A stretch of DNA of 64,000 bases from Candidatus Geothrix odensensis (GTDB taxonomy: Bacteria > Acidobacteriota > Holophagae > Holophagales > Holophagaceae): the NCBI GenBank assembly GCA_016714685.1, contig JADKCH010000003.1, positions 1 to 64,000 of the forward strand, read 5' to 3'. The position numbers and the translations under genes were made by a program. Every line of letters begins with the position of its first letter. Position 1 is the stretch's first letter. A model generated the notes under the pieces. The model had not been told where the DNA came from and did no database searches. It saw nothing but the letters and a program-made list of their open reading frames with translations. Shown piece by piece: positions 34,257 to 44,618 of the stretch.

Positions 34257-34328
34257 GGGATCTCCCGGGTGCGTCCGCCTCCAGATTACCCCGACCCACC
34301 AGCTCCAGCCTTCGGGCTAGGCTGAAGC

Positions 34329-35456
34329 ATGGTCTGGCTGGAAGCGGCATCCTGGGGCTCGACGGGGATCATCCTCGCCGCGCTGGTCCTCCTGCGCCGC
34401 CACTGGTCCCGGCTGCCCGAGCTGGAACCGGATCCGGCACTCCCCCCGCAGCCGCCATCGGTCTGCCTCTGCATCCCCGTGCGCGATGAAGCGGCGGAGC
34501 TGCCCGCGGCCCTGGACTCCTGGCTGGCCCAGGACTACCCGACCCTGCAGATCCTCGTGGTGGACGACGGCTCCACCGACGGCAGCACGGAGATCCTCCG
34601 GCACCGTCAGGCCACCCGGCCGGAGCGCCTGCGGGTGCTGCGCAACGATGCCCTGCCGCCGGGCTGGCTGGGGAAGAACCATGCCCTGGACCTGGCCTCG
34701 CGCCAGCCGGAAGCTCTGGCCGCGGACTGGCTGCTCTTCGCCGATGGCGACGTGCAGGCGACGCCCGGCCTGCTGCGCCGGGCCATGGCCTCCGCCCAGG
34801 CCCAGCCCACGGACATCCTCGCCCTGGTGCCCGCCATCGATGCCGTCAGTCCGGCGGAGCGTGGGGTCCTGCCCTTGGCGGCCTCGGCCTTCCTCCTCCT
34901 GGTGCCGCCGCACCAGGTGCCCAATCCCCGCCACCCTTCTTTCTGCGGCGTCGGCGGCTTCACGCTGGTGCGGCGGGGGGCCTATGACGCCGTGGAGGGC
35001 CACGCGGGGGCGCCGCTGGAGGCCATCGACGACATGATGCTGGCCCGCCGCGTGAAGGCCGCGGGCTTCATCAACCGGGTGGCCAGGGGTGGCCCCGACC
35101 TGCACCTGCGCATGTACCACGGCCTGGGGGAGCTGGTGCGGGCCATGCGGAAGAACGCGGCGGCCCTGCCCTTCTGGTGGCTCCTGCCCCCGCTGCTGCC
35201 ACTGGCCCTCCTGATCGGGCTCGCACCGCTGTGGCTGCCCTGCGCCGGCCATCCCATGCTCGCGCTCCTGCTCTGGCTCCTGGTGCCCGCGCTGGCCGGG
35301 GACGTGCAGCAGCGCATGACCGGGCGCCCCATGGACCTGCTCTGGGCCCTGTGGCCCCTGAATGCGCTGGTCTTCGGCGCGGGCACCGCCTGGGCCCTGT
35401 GGGACCGCGTCCGCGGCGTGAACCACTGGCGGGGCCGGGACGTGCCCCTGGGCTGA
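34329..35456 (+). CDS. membrane-bound family 2 glycosyltransferase
   Basis: 375 residues. GT-A domain at about 45-270: CIPVRDEAAELPAAL, VVDDGSTDGST, and DxD-like FADGDVQATPG, then IDDMMLARRVKAAGF for the acceptor side. N-terminal TM and about three C-terminal TM helices (LLPPLLPLALLIGL, LLLWLLVPALA). Layout resembles the CrtQ/HpnB-type glycosyltransferases acting on lipids, but the acceptor is unknown. Confidence 0.85.
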   Translation: MVWLEAASWGSTGIILAALVLLRRHWSRLPELEPDPALPPQPPSVCLCIPVRDEAAELPAALDSWLAQDYPTLQILVVDDGSTDGSTEILRHRQATRPERLRVLRNDALPPGWLGKNHALDLASRQPEALAADWLLFADGDVQATPGLLRRAMASAQAQPTDILALVPAIDAVSPAERGVLPLAASAFLLLVPPHQVPNPRHPSFCGVGGFTLVRRGAYDAVEGHAGAPLEAIDDMMLARRVKAAGFINRVARGGPDLHLRMYHGLGELVRAMRKNAAALPFWWLLPPLLPLALLIGLAPLWLPCAGHPMLALLLWLLVPALAGDVQQRMTGRPMDLLWALWPLNALVFGAGTAWALWDRVRGVNHWRGRDVPLG

Positions 35457-36641
35457 TCAGGCCCCTTCGAAGAGGCTCAGGGTGTCATCGAGGCGGCGCA
35501 GGATGCCGAGGATCTTGAAGGGCTCCACCACCACGTAGTCCACGCCGCCCGCGGCAACCGCGTGGTGGCGCTTCTTCGCCTCCTCCTCCTCGGTGCCCAG
35601 GAGGATGACCGGCACGGGGCAGCCCTCCTGCTCGACGAGCTGGCGGCAGAGCTCCAGCGGGCTGGCCAGACGCAGCTGGTTGTGGATGAGCACCATGCGC
35701 ACGCGCCCCCAGCCCCCTTCGCCGCCGCCGGCCCCGCCCAGCTGGGTCTTCACGGGCCCTTTGATGTGGTCGAGCGAGGCGAGTCCGAACTTGCGGCTGA
35801 GGGCCTCGCCGAGGCGTCGGGCGAAGTCCTCCTTCTCGGTGAGCAGGAGGATCAGGGGCTCGCGATCCACGATGAGCTTGAGGGTGGGCAGCGCGGCCGC
35901 CCGGTTGATCCGCGCCGTGGCCTCCTGGAAGCCGCGGGGCGCGAACTCCTCTTTGTCCTGCTGGGCCTGGAGGAGCTGCTGGTCCTGGATCCAGGTGCGG
36001 TACTGGTCGAGCATCCTCGGATCGGCCTGCTTGGTGAAGCGCAGGCCCACGAGGTTGTCGCCGAAGTAGGCCACGGTGGTGGTCGCACGGAGGCGGAGGT
36101 CGCCCTCCAGGGGGACATCGAGGAGCGACTCCTCCCCCATGCGCAGCAGCTCCCGGATGTCCTGCTTGGTGTTGCGCAGGACCAGTTCCAGGCCCTCCTC
36201 GCCGAAGCTCTGCACGGTGCCGTCGATGAGGGCATTTCGGGTGTTGGTGAAAGTGGCCGCGTGGGCCTGGCTGGGGGGGCGGTCGGGGATGAAGTCCGCC
36301 AGGCGGTGCAGGTCGGACCGGCGCAGCACCCGGGGGATGGTGGCCAGGCAGGCCTCCACGCCGTCCAGCACCTCCTGCCCGGCGCAGGCCACCACGCAGT
36401 CATACTCCAGCCCCCGGTCCTTGAGCTTCACCGCCAGGTTTTCCCCCGGCTTCAGGCCCCAGGCGGCGATGTCCTCGTGGGGCATCCGGAAGGCGAAGCG
36501 CTCCCCGTCCTCGGTGAGGATCGGGTAGGCCGCCCGCTGTGCCTTGTAGGCCACGTCGAGGCGGGTGCCCGCCACACAGAGCCGCTGCAGGGCCATGCGG
36601 ATGCCCGTGGCATCTTCGAGGAGCGCAGCGGAGCGGCTCAT
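35457..36641 (-). CDS. signalling protein with PilZ-like and degenerate receiver domains
   Basis: 394 residues. The middle part (LRRSDLHRLADFIPDR, then GTVQSFGEEGLELVL and VAYFGDNLVGLRF) resembles a YcgR/PilZ-type c-di-GMP domain; this is inference. The C-terminal part has a receiver-like layout (LILLLTEKEDFARRL, VRMVLIHNQLRLASP, VPVILLGTEEEEAKK, GVDYVVVEPFKI) but the phospho-acceptor Asp position reads HNQ. Its start overlaps the stop of the hybrid kinase, so the two are coupled and probably in one pathway. Confidence 0.65.
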   Translation of the reverse strand: MSRSAALLEDATGIRMALQRLCVAGTRLDVAYKAQRAAYPILTEDGERFAFRMPHEDIAAWGLKPGENLAVKLKDRGLEYDCVVACAGQEVLDGVEACLATIPRVLRRSDLHRLADFIPDRPPSQAHAATFTNTRNALIDGTVQSFGEEGLELVLRNTKQDIRELLRMGEESLLDVPLEGDLRLRATTTVAYFGDNLVGLRFTKQADPRMLDQYRTWIQDQQLLQAQQDKEEFAPRGFQEATARINRAAALPTLKLIVDREPLILLLTEKEDFARRLGEALSRKFGLASLDHIKGPVKTQLGGAGGGEGGWGRVRMVLIHNQLRLASPLELCRQLVEQEGCPVPVILLGTEEEEAKKRHHAVAAGGVDYVVVEPFKILGILRRLDDTLSLFEGA

Positions 36642-39043
36642 GCCGGCCCCCCGGTCAGGGGCGCCACCGCCCCCACGGGCAGCCACAGGGACAGGGCCCG
36701 GTGGAGGGCCTCGGCGCGCACTGGCTTGGCGATGTAGTCATCCATGCCCGCCTCCAGGCACTTCTCCCGGTCGCCGACCATGGCATTGGCGGTCATGGCC
36801 ACCACCGGGATCCGGCGGCTGCCCCGCTCCCGCTCGCGGATGCGCCGGGTGGCCTCGAAGCCGTCCATCTCCGGCATCTGGCAGTCCATGAGGATCAGGT
36901 CGTAGGCGACGCCCATCAGGGCATCCAGGGCCTCGACGCCCGTGGCCACCACGTCGGCCTCGAGGCCGAGCTTCTGGAGCATGATCAGCGCGACCTTCTG
37001 GTTCACGAGGTTGTCCTCCGCCAGCAGGACACGCACCTTCATCGGGCCTTCCCGGGCGGGCACCGGATCGGCGGTGGCCGCCCGGGCGACGCTCAGGCCC
37101 TTCGGTTCGAGGAGTCCCCGCAGCTGGCTGGGGCGGATGGGGAGGGTGAGAAAGCTCTGGATGCCCCGCCGGGCGGCTGTCTCCCGCAGCTCGGGCCGGT
37201 AGAGGGGGCTCGCGAACACGAGGGCGCAGTCCCCGGCCTCGGCCAGGGCCGCATCCAGGGCCTCCGGCCCGGCCAGGAGCAGGGCCCCGGGGCAGCGGAC
37301 CTCGCGCAACCAACCGCCCACCTCGGCCTGCGGTGGCGCGATCCGGGAGGGCACGCCCCAGGCGGCGAACTGCTCGGCAACCATGCGGCCCACCGCCTGC
37401 GGCAGGCCCGCCAGCAGGACGGTGGCGGGCCCGGGGCGCACGGGCGCCTGGCAGCCCCGGGCCTCGAGACCGAGGGTGAACCAGAAGGTGCTGCCCTCGC
37501 CCGGCGCACTGGTCACGCCGATGCTGCCGCCCATGAGCTCGGCCAGCCGCTTGCAGATGGTGAGCCCCAGGCCCGTGCCGCCGTACTTCCGCGTGGTGGA
37601 GCTGTCGCCCTGGAAGAAGGAGGTGAAGAGCCGGTCCACCACCTCGGGCTTCATCCCGATGCCCGTGTCCCGGACCTCCACGCGGATCAGGGCGTGGCCA
37701 TCCTCCTGGGATTCAGGCCGCACGCGGACTTCGACGGAGCCCTCCTGGGTGAACTTGAGGGCGTTGTCCATGAGGTTCGTGAGGATCTGGCGCAGCCGGG
37801 TGGGATCGCCCGCCACCTGGAGCGGCGTGGCCGGATCGACGAAGATGCCCAGCTCCACACCCTTGGCCTGGGCCTTCACGCCCAGCACCGCCTGGACGTC
37901 CTCGATCACGGCCAGCAGGTCGAACTCCAGCGTCTCGAAGACCAGCTTGCCGGCCTCGATCTTGGAGAAGTCGAGGATGTCGTTGATGAGCGTCAGCAGG
38001 GCCTCGCCGCAGGACCGCACGGTCTCCGCGTACTGGCGCTGCTCGCCGCCCAGGGGCGTGTCCAGCAGCAGGCCGGTCATGCCGATGATGCCGTTCATGG
38101 GTGTGCGGATCTCGTGGCTCATGTTGGCCAGGAACTCGCTCTTGAGGCCCGACAGCTCCAGGGCCCGGTCCCGGGCCACCGCCAGCTCCCGCGCCGCCTC
38201 CTCCAGCTTGATCTCGGCCCGCCGACGGTCCGTGATGTCGTGGAACTGCCAGAGGTGGCCCAGGTATTCCTCGCCCACGGCGATGGGCACGAAGTCCATG
38301 GCCATGATGCGGCCGTCGCGCAGCTCGAACTCGTCGCCCTGCGAGGGGCAGCGGGCCACGCCCAGGACCTCGAGGCGGGCCAGGAAACCCGCCCGATCCA
38401 CCAGCAGGGGCAGGCACTCTCTCAGCAGGTCCCGGGAGTCGCTTTCCACCAGCACGTGGGCGGGCACCGGCACCTGGAACATGCGGCAGAAGGTCTCGTT
38501 CAGCAGAGCGATCTTCCGCCCCTCGGTCTCCACGAGGATGCCCGCCTGCATGTTCTCGATGAGGGCCCGCAGGCGGCTGGTGGCCACGCGGAGGACGATC
38601 TCGGTGTGCTTGCGCTCCGTGATGTCGCTGAGCGTGCCCGATACCCCCAGGACCACGCCCCCCTCATCGAAGGCGATGCGCTGGTGGGCCGTCACCCACT
38701 TCACGTCCCCGGCCTTGGTGGGGATCCGGAATTCGCCTTCGAAGACGGCCTGCCCCGTGTCCACGGCGTAGGTGAGCATGTTCAGGTAGCGGGGGTTGTC
38801 GGCCGGGTGCAGGTGGCCCAGGAAGGACTGCCCCAGGCACTCCTCCACGGCGAAGCCCGTCAGCTCGGTCCAGGCGGGGTTCAGGAAGGCCCACCGGCCC
38901 TGGCGGTCGATCTGGAAGATCACTTCTTTCAAGTCTTCGACCAGGCTCCTGAAGCGGTCGGCCTCGGCCTGGACCGAGGCCAGCCGGGCCTCGAGGGCGG
39001 CCATGGACAGGCTGGACTGGGAGACCTGGGCGTCGGTGGACAT
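36638..39043 (-). CDS. hybrid sensor histidine kinase with PAS domains and two receivers
   Basis: 801 residues, soluble. PAS/PAC at about 35-160 (VIFQIDRQGRWAFLNPAWTELTGF), a second PAS about 165-290, HisKA with SEFLANMSHEIRTPMNG near 300, HATPase with GTGLGLTICKRLAELMGGS near 500. A receiver-like segment (about 560-680) has no acceptor Asp; the C-terminal receiver is complete (LAEDNLVNQKVA, LILMDCQMPEMDG, MTANA). ATG 39043 has AGAGGAA upstream. Divergent from recA and coupled to the PilZ-like gene. Confidence 0.9.
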   Translation of the reverse strand: MSTDAQVSQSSLSMAALEARLASVQAEADRFRSLVEDLKEVIFQIDRQGRWAFLNPAWTELTGFAVEECLGQSFLGHLHPADNPRYLNMLTYAVDTGQAVFEGEFRIPTKAGDVKWVTAHQRIAFDEGGVVLGVSGTLSDITERKHTEIVLRVATSRLRALIENMQAGILVETEGRKIALLNETFCRMFQVPVPAHVLVESDSRDLLRECLPLLVDRAGFLARLEVLGVARCPSQGDEFELRDGRIMAMDFVPIAVGEEYLGHLWQFHDITDRRRAEIKLEEAARELAVARDRALELSGLKSEFLANMSHEIRTPMNGIIGMTGLLLDTPLGGEQRQYAETVRSCGEALLTLINDILDFSKIEAGKLVFETLEFDLLAVIEDVQAVLGVKAQAKGVELGIFVDPATPLQVAGDPTRLRQILTNLMDNALKFTQEGSVEVRVRPESQEDGHALIRVEVRDTGIGMKPEVVDRLFTSFFQGDSSTTRKYGGTGLGLTICKRLAELMGGSIGVTSAPGEGSTFWFTLGLEARGCQAPVRPGPATVLLAGLPQAVGRMVAEQFAAWGVPSRIAPPQAEVGGWLREVRCPGALLLAGPEALDAALAEAGDCALVFASPLYRPELRETAARRGIQSFLTLPIRPSQLRGLLEPKGLSVARAATADPVPAREGPMKVRVLLAEDNLVNQKVALIMLQKLGLEADVVATGVEALDALMGVAYDLILMDCQMPEMDGFEATRRIRERERGSRRIPVVAMTANAMVGDREKCLEAGMDDYIAKPVRAEALHRALSLWLPVGAVAPLTGGPA

Positions 39044-39145
39044 GCCTGTTCCTCTTCGGCCGGGTTGGGGCGGGACCTGAAAAAAGATTTCTTGTTTTTT
39101 TCGCTTTTTGCACCAAACTGGAAAGCACCCCTTCCGGAGGAACCC

Positions 39146-40204
<1,059 letters not shown>

Positions 40205-40241
40205 AACCCATCAGCTGCGGCCTTTTGGAAGGGGTCGGCAG

Positions 40242-40280
40242 GCGGCGGCGGTGTCCTTCGGGGCCGCCGCCGTTTTGTTT
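40242..40280 (+). terminator. rho-independent terminator of recA
   Basis: GGCGGCGGCGG paired with CCGCCGCC across a short loop, followed by GTTTTGTTT, about 40 bases after the recA stop. Confidence 0.85.
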
Positions 40281-40346
40281 CCATCAGGCACCCCGGAGGC
40301 AATACCTGTCGCGTCAGCTATCATGGCCGGTCCCTCCGAGGTGCCC

Positions 40347-41303
40347 ATGGCCAGCCCCGCCTTCCAGGTCGAAACGGTCCACCTCTCCCAGTTCCGCGAG
40401 GGCACTGCCAAGGACCGCGCCGAGTTCATCCGCGTGCTGGGGGACAGCTTCCGGCACACGGGCTTCGTGAAGGTGGCCGGCCATCAGGTGAAGCCGACGG
40501 ATGTGGAGGGTGCCTACTCTGCGGCCCGGGCTTTCTTCGCCCTGCCCGAGGAGGCCAAGCGCCGCTACCTGGTGCCTGGCTCCGGTGGGGCCCGGGGCTT
40601 CACGGCCTTCGGCAGCGAGCACGCCAAGGACAATCCCGTGGGCGATCTCAAGGAGTTCTGGCACGTGGGCCAGGAGCTGCCCGCGGAGCATCCCCTCAAG
40701 GCCGCCTATGGCGACAACCTCTGGCCCGAGGCCGAGGTGCCGGGCTTCAGGGCCCACACCCTGGCCCTCTACCGGGCCCTGGAGGCCTGTGCCGGCACCC
40801 TGCTCGAGGCCCTGGCCCTCTACCTGGGCCTGCCCGAGCGCCACCTTGCGGACATGATCACGGACGGCAACTCCATCCTGCGCATCATCCACTACCCCGC
40901 CCTGCGGGATCGGTACATCCCGGGCGGCGTGCGCAGCTCCGCCCACGAGGACATCAACCTCATCACCCTTCTGCCCGCGGCCACGGACTCGGGCCTGCAG
41001 CTGCTGGACCGGAACGGAACCTGGCGCGCCGTGGACGGCCTGGCCGGCGAGATCGTGGCCGACGCCGGCGACATGCTGAGCCGCCACCTGAACCTCAAGA
41101 TCCCCAGCACCACCCACCGCGTGGTCAATCCCGACGATCCGGAGGCCGTGCGCTACTCCATGCCCTTCTTCTGCCATCCCCGGCCCGAGGTGGTCCTGGA
41201 CTGTCCTGAGTCCCTGCTGGAACCCGGCGAGGCCCGGCGCTTCGAGCCCATCACCGCCCACGCCTTTTTGCTCCAGCGGCTCCGGGAGATCGGCCTGATC
41301 TGA
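40347..41303 (+). CDS. isopenicillin-N-synthase-like Fe(II)/2-oxoglutarate oxygenase
   Basis: 318 residues. Double-stranded beta-helix with metal ligands in SSAHEDINLITLL (HxD) and the distal His in TTHRVVNP, with RYSMPFFCHP as the oxoglutarate-binding RxS. N-terminal VHLSQFREGTAK-RAEFIRVLGDSF-HTGFVKV layout as in the IPNS family. Substrate unknown. ATG 40347 preferred, with GAGG 5 bases before it; ATG 40323 possible. Confidence 0.85.
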   Translation: MASPAFQVETVHLSQFREGTAKDRAEFIRVLGDSFRHTGFVKVAGHQVKPTDVEGAYSAARAFFALPEEAKRRYLVPGSGGARGFTAFGSEHAKDNPVGDLKEFWHVGQELPAEHPLKAAYGDNLWPEAEVPGFRAHTLALYRALEACAGTLLEALALYLGLPERHLADMITDGNSILRIIHYPALRDRYIPGGVRSSAHEDINLITLLPAATDSGLQLLDRNGTWRAVDGLAGEIVADAGDMLSRHLNLKIPSTTHRVVNPDDPEAVRYSMPFFCHPRPEVVLDCPESLLEPGEARRFEPITAHAFLLQRLREIGLI

Positions 41304-41314
41304 CCCGGCTCAAG

Positions 41315-42547
41315 TCACTCCGAGTCCTGCACTCCCAATCCCGCGCCCTGCAGGTGGCGCGGCAGTGGTGCGGCGCCCTGGGAATTGAAAGGCGCGCCAG
41401 GACCGGGGCCGGGTCGGGGCGCGGCGCCACGGTTGCCCGCCGGGGTCTGGAGGGACTTCATCTGCTCGGCGGTGGCGAACTGCTCCAGGCGGGACAGCTG
41501 GTCGGCCGTGGGGAAGCCCTCGTAGCGCACGCGCCGTGGCCCCCAGATGCTGACTGCCTCGCCCTTGAGCTCGTGGATGCGGGGCAGGGTCTGGCGGGTG
41601 AAGATCCCCAGCGGCTCGCCATTCCTGGCCGAGAAGGCGATGAGGTCGGTCTCGGGCAGCAGGATGGGTGCGCCTTCGTTCCAGAGGGCCATGGTGAGCG
41701 GCTTCCCCTGGCTGGTCTTCACCATGGAGACCGTGGCGGGCAGGCCGAGGGCGGGATCCAGATCCAGTTCCTGCTGGCGCAGGGCCTGCAGCAGGTCCAT
41801 GTGCTTCAGCTCCCGCTGGGGCGCCGACATGGGGTGGGGATCCTGGAGCCGGGCGGTCATGAGCTTGTCGTGGATGCGCTCGATGACGGCCAGCTGCAGC
41901 GGCTTCGCGCCGGACTGGAGGCTGCGGCCCACCTCGTCCATGAGCTTGGGCAGCAGGATCTGGGGCACGGCCAGGAGGGTGTCGGCAGAGGGGATGGCGA
42001 GAAAGGGATGCTGGTCCTTGAAGAGGCCATGCCAGAGCTCAGGAAGCAGCAGCCGGGCCGCGTCCAGGCCATCCCGCCAGGGGCTGCGGTAGGCGCCCGA
42101 GGGCAGGCGCTCGAAGCTGCCCTCGCTCCGATGCTTGAGGTGATCCAGCGCCAGCTCCAGCACATCGTCGGCGGACTGGTCCCACAGCGTCAGCCAGGCG
42201 GCGGGCATGACCCTGTCGCCCACGCGGATCCGCTGGCTCAGGCCATCGATGAAGCCCCGGCACCAGAGGCCTTCGCGCTCCGCCTGCCAGGCGGGCACCA
42301 GTTCCGGAAGGAGGTGGTCCTGGGCCTCGACCCAGGGTTCCGGCAGGGGCAGGTCCTGCCCGTGGAGCTCGGCCACGGCCGCCACCCAGGCCTCCCGTTC
42401 CTCCGCCTTGCGATGGGCCTCGAAGCCCGGGGCCAGCGCCGCCAGCCCGGGCAGTTCCCCGGGCAGCCCCCGGGCCTCCAGCAGGGCCGCCAGACCCGGC
42501 AGAGGCGCCTCGTCGGCGCGGGAGAAGAATCGATCAAACAAGCCCAT
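41315..42547 (-). CDS. hypothetical protein, DUF1444-like layout
   Basis: 410 residues, MGLFDRFFSRADEAPLPGL start. Middle part YRSPWRDGLDAARLLLPELW, with PFLAIPSADTLLAVPQILLP, resembles DUF1444-type proteins as remembered, an inference only. C-terminal Gly/Pro-rich low-complexity tail. Divergent from moaA with 61 bases between starts; converges with the oxygenase gene. Function unknown. Confidence 0.6.
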   Translation of the reverse strand: MGLFDRFFSRADEAPLPGLAALLEARGLPGELPGLAALAPGFEAHRKAEEREAWVAAVAELHGQDLPLPEPWVEAQDHLLPELVPAWQAEREGLWCRGFIDGLSQRIRVGDRVMPAAWLTLWDQSADDVLELALDHLKHRSEGSFERLPSGAYRSPWRDGLDAARLLLPELWHGLFKDQHPFLAIPSADTLLAVPQILLPKLMDEVGRSLQSGAKPLQLAVIERIHDKLMTARLQDPHPMSAPQRELKHMDLLQALRQQELDLDPALGLPATVSMVKTSQGKPLTMALWNEGAPILLPETDLIAFSARNGEPLGIFTRQTLPRIHELKGEAVSIWGPRRVRYEGFPTADQLSRLEQFATAEQMKSLQTPAGNRGAAPRPGPGPGAPFNSQGAAPLPRHLQGAGLGVQDSE

Positions 42548-42608
42548 ATCTGCGTATCCGTCCAAACAATCCATTGTGACCGCACGGGGGGATTTATGCT
42601 TGTGGGAT

Positions 42609-43613
42609 ATGCAGCCCCTCGACGCCCTGGGTCGGCCCCTCAAGGCCCTCCGCCTCTCGGTCACCGACCGGTGCAATTTCCGCTGCACCTACTGCATGCC
42701 CCGGGAGGTCTTCGGCCCGGACTACGCCTTCCTGCCCCGGGAGGCCCTGCTCAGCTTTGAGGAGATCACGCGCCTGGTGCGGATCTTCACGGGGCTGGGC
42801 GTCTCCAAGCTACGCCTCACGGGGGGCGAACCCCTCCTGCGCCGGGAACTGCCGGCCCTGGTGCGGATGCTGGCCGCCCTGCCCGGCATCGAGGATCTGG
42901 CCCTGACCACCAACGGGGTGCTGCTGCCCGAGCTGGCGCCCGCCCTGCGGGCCGCTGGCCTGAAGCGGCTCACCGTGAGCCTGGACACCCTGCGGCCGGA
43001 CCGCTTCCAGGCCCTCAGCGACACGGACCTGCCCCTGGCCCGGGTGCTCGCGGGCCTCGAGGCGGCCCGCTCCGCCGGCTTCGGCCCCCTGAAGCTCAAC
43101 TGCGTCCTGCAGCGCGGCGTGAATGACGACGAGATCCTTGATTTGGCCGCCTTCGCCCGCGAGGGGGGCCACACCCTGCGCTTCATCGAGTTCATGGACG
43201 TGGGCACCACCAACGGCTGGCGCCTGGAGTCCGTGGTCCCCGCCGACGAAGTGCATCGCATCCTCCACGCCCGCTGGCCCCTGGTCCCCCTCCACACCGC
43301 CCAGGGCGCCGTGGCCCGGGGCTGGCAGTACGCCGACGGGAAGGGCGAGGTGGGGCTCATCGCCTCCGTCACGGCCCCCTTCTGCCGCAGCTGCGACCGC
43401 GCCCGCCTCTCCGCCGACGGACACCTCTACACCTGCCTCTTCGCTGAGGGGAGCCTGGACCTGAAGGGCTTCCTCCGGAGCGGCCACGGGGACACCGACC
43501 TCGCCTCGCTGCTGGCCTTCCACTGGAAGCGCAGGGCCGATCGCTATTCCGAATTGCGGCGCAGCGCGACCCCGGGCCTTCCCCGCGTCGAGATGTCCCG
43601 CATTGGCGGCTGA
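42609..43613 (+). CDS. moaA: GTP 3',8-cyclase (molybdenum cofactor biosynthesis)
   Basis: 334 residues. Radical SAM enzyme making cyclic pyranopterin precursor from GTP. N-terminal cluster DRCNFRCTYCMP, KLRLTGGEPLLR, C-terminal cluster APFCRSCDRARLSADGHLYTCLF, and the C-terminal GG essential in the family. Suggests molybdoenzymes in the genome; the MoeB/ThiF-like gene at 13.9 kb may belong to the same pathway. Confidence 0.95.
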   Translation: MQPLDALGRPLKALRLSVTDRCNFRCTYCMPREVFGPDYAFLPREALLSFEEITRLVRIFTGLGVSKLRLTGGEPLLRRELPALVRMLAALPGIEDLALTTNGVLLPELAPALRAAGLKRLTVSLDTLRPDRFQALSDTDLPLARVLAGLEAARSAGFGPLKLNCVLQRGVNDDEILDLAAFAREGGHTLRFIEFMDVGTTNGWRLESVVPADEVHRILHARWPLVPLHTAQGAVARGWQYADGKGEVGLIASVTAPFCRSCDRARLSADGHLYTCLFAEGSLDLKGFLRSGHGDTDLASLLAFHWKRRADRYSELRRSATPGLPRVEMSRIGG

Positions 43614-43626
43614 CCCGAGGAACCCT

Positions 43627-44613
43627 ATGCGACTTCCCAGTTCCCTGCTCCTGGCGGCCCTCACCACGCTCCTGGTGGCCGCCCCTCCAGCCGCGGTGGT
43701 CCACGGCGGCGCCGGCAGCCCCCGCCTTCGCATGGATGGCACGGACCGCGCCGCGGCCAAGGCCCTGGCCGAACTGAAGGCCGGGCGCGGCGCCCTGGAC
43801 GCGGCCCTGGCCGGCGTGGTGGTCCTGGAGGACGATCCCCGCTTCAACGCGGGCACCGGCGCCAACATCCGCCTGGACGGCAAGACCATCCAGATGGACG
43901 CCGCCTGCATGGAAGGCGGCACGGGTGGGTTCGGCGCCGTGGCGGCCATCGAGCGGGTGAAGAATCCCGTCCTGGTGGCGCGGAAGGTCATGGACACGCC
44001 CCACCTCCTCATCGTGGGCGAGGGCGCCACGCGCTTCGCCCGGGCCATGGGCTTTCCCGACTACGACCCCACCTGCCCCGAGAACCGGGCCCGCTTCAAG
44101 CGCGTGAAGGACATCCTCCAAGGCAGCGACCCGCGCCAGATCGAGGCCTGGAAGCGCTACGACTGGCAGAAGGGGTGGAACTTCCCCACGCCGCTGAAGG
44201 AGGCCCTGGGCTCGCCCGACACCGTGGGCTGCGTCACGCGCGATGCGAAAGGCCACTTCGCCGCGGCCATCAGCACCGGCGGCACCACCATCACCTTCTA
44301 CGGCCGGGTGGGCGATGTGCCCATGTTCGGCGCGGGCATCTACGCGGGGCCGAAGGGCGCCGTGGCCTGCACGGGCAACGGCGAGGACATCGTCAGGCAC
44401 CTGGTGGCCAAGGCCGCCTATGATCTGCTGGCGAAGGGCCTTCCCGCCCAGGAGGTCGTGGACCGCACTCTGGCCGCGTTCCCGGAGCGCATCGACCTCG
44501 GCCTGGTCGCCATCGGCCCCGACAGCACCGGCGGCGGCTGCAACTTCTCCGCCGAGAAGAAGCAGTTCGTGAAGGACTACAAGAACCAGATGGCCTGGAG
44601 CGTGGCGCAGTAG
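43627..44613 (+). CDS. isoaspartyl peptidase/L-asparaginase (Ntn hydrolase)
   Basis: 328 residues with a signal peptide (LPSSLLLAALTTLLVAAPPAA), so exported. The autoproteolytic Thr is in SPDTVGCVTRDAKG, then AAAISTGGTT; AVVHGGAGSPR and EDDPRFNAGTGANI match the family alpha subunit. Cleaves isoaspartyl dipeptides and asparagine after self-processing. The ATG at 43627 gives the cleanest signal peptide. Confidence 0.88.
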   Translation: MRLPSSLLLAALTTLLVAAPPAAVVHGGAGSPRLRMDGTDRAAAKALAELKAGRGALDAALAGVVVLEDDPRFNAGTGANIRLDGKTIQMDAACMEGGTGGFGAVAAIERVKNPVLVARKVMDTPHLLIVGEGATRFARAMGFPDYDPTCPENRARFKRVKDILQGSDPRQIEAWKRYDWQKGWNFPTPLKEALGSPDTVGCVTRDAKGHFAAAISTGGTTITFYGRVGDVPMFGAGIYAGPKGAVACTGNGEDIVRHLVAKAAYDLLAKGLPAQEVVDRTLAAFPERIDLGLVAIGPDSTGGGCNFSAEKKQFVKDYKNQMAWSVAQ

Positions 44614-44618
44614 CGCCA

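Noticed and set aside
36539..39145. N-terminal extension of the recA frame by about 870 codons
   Set aside because: It is antisense to the hybrid kinase; recA has its own SD and start at 39146.
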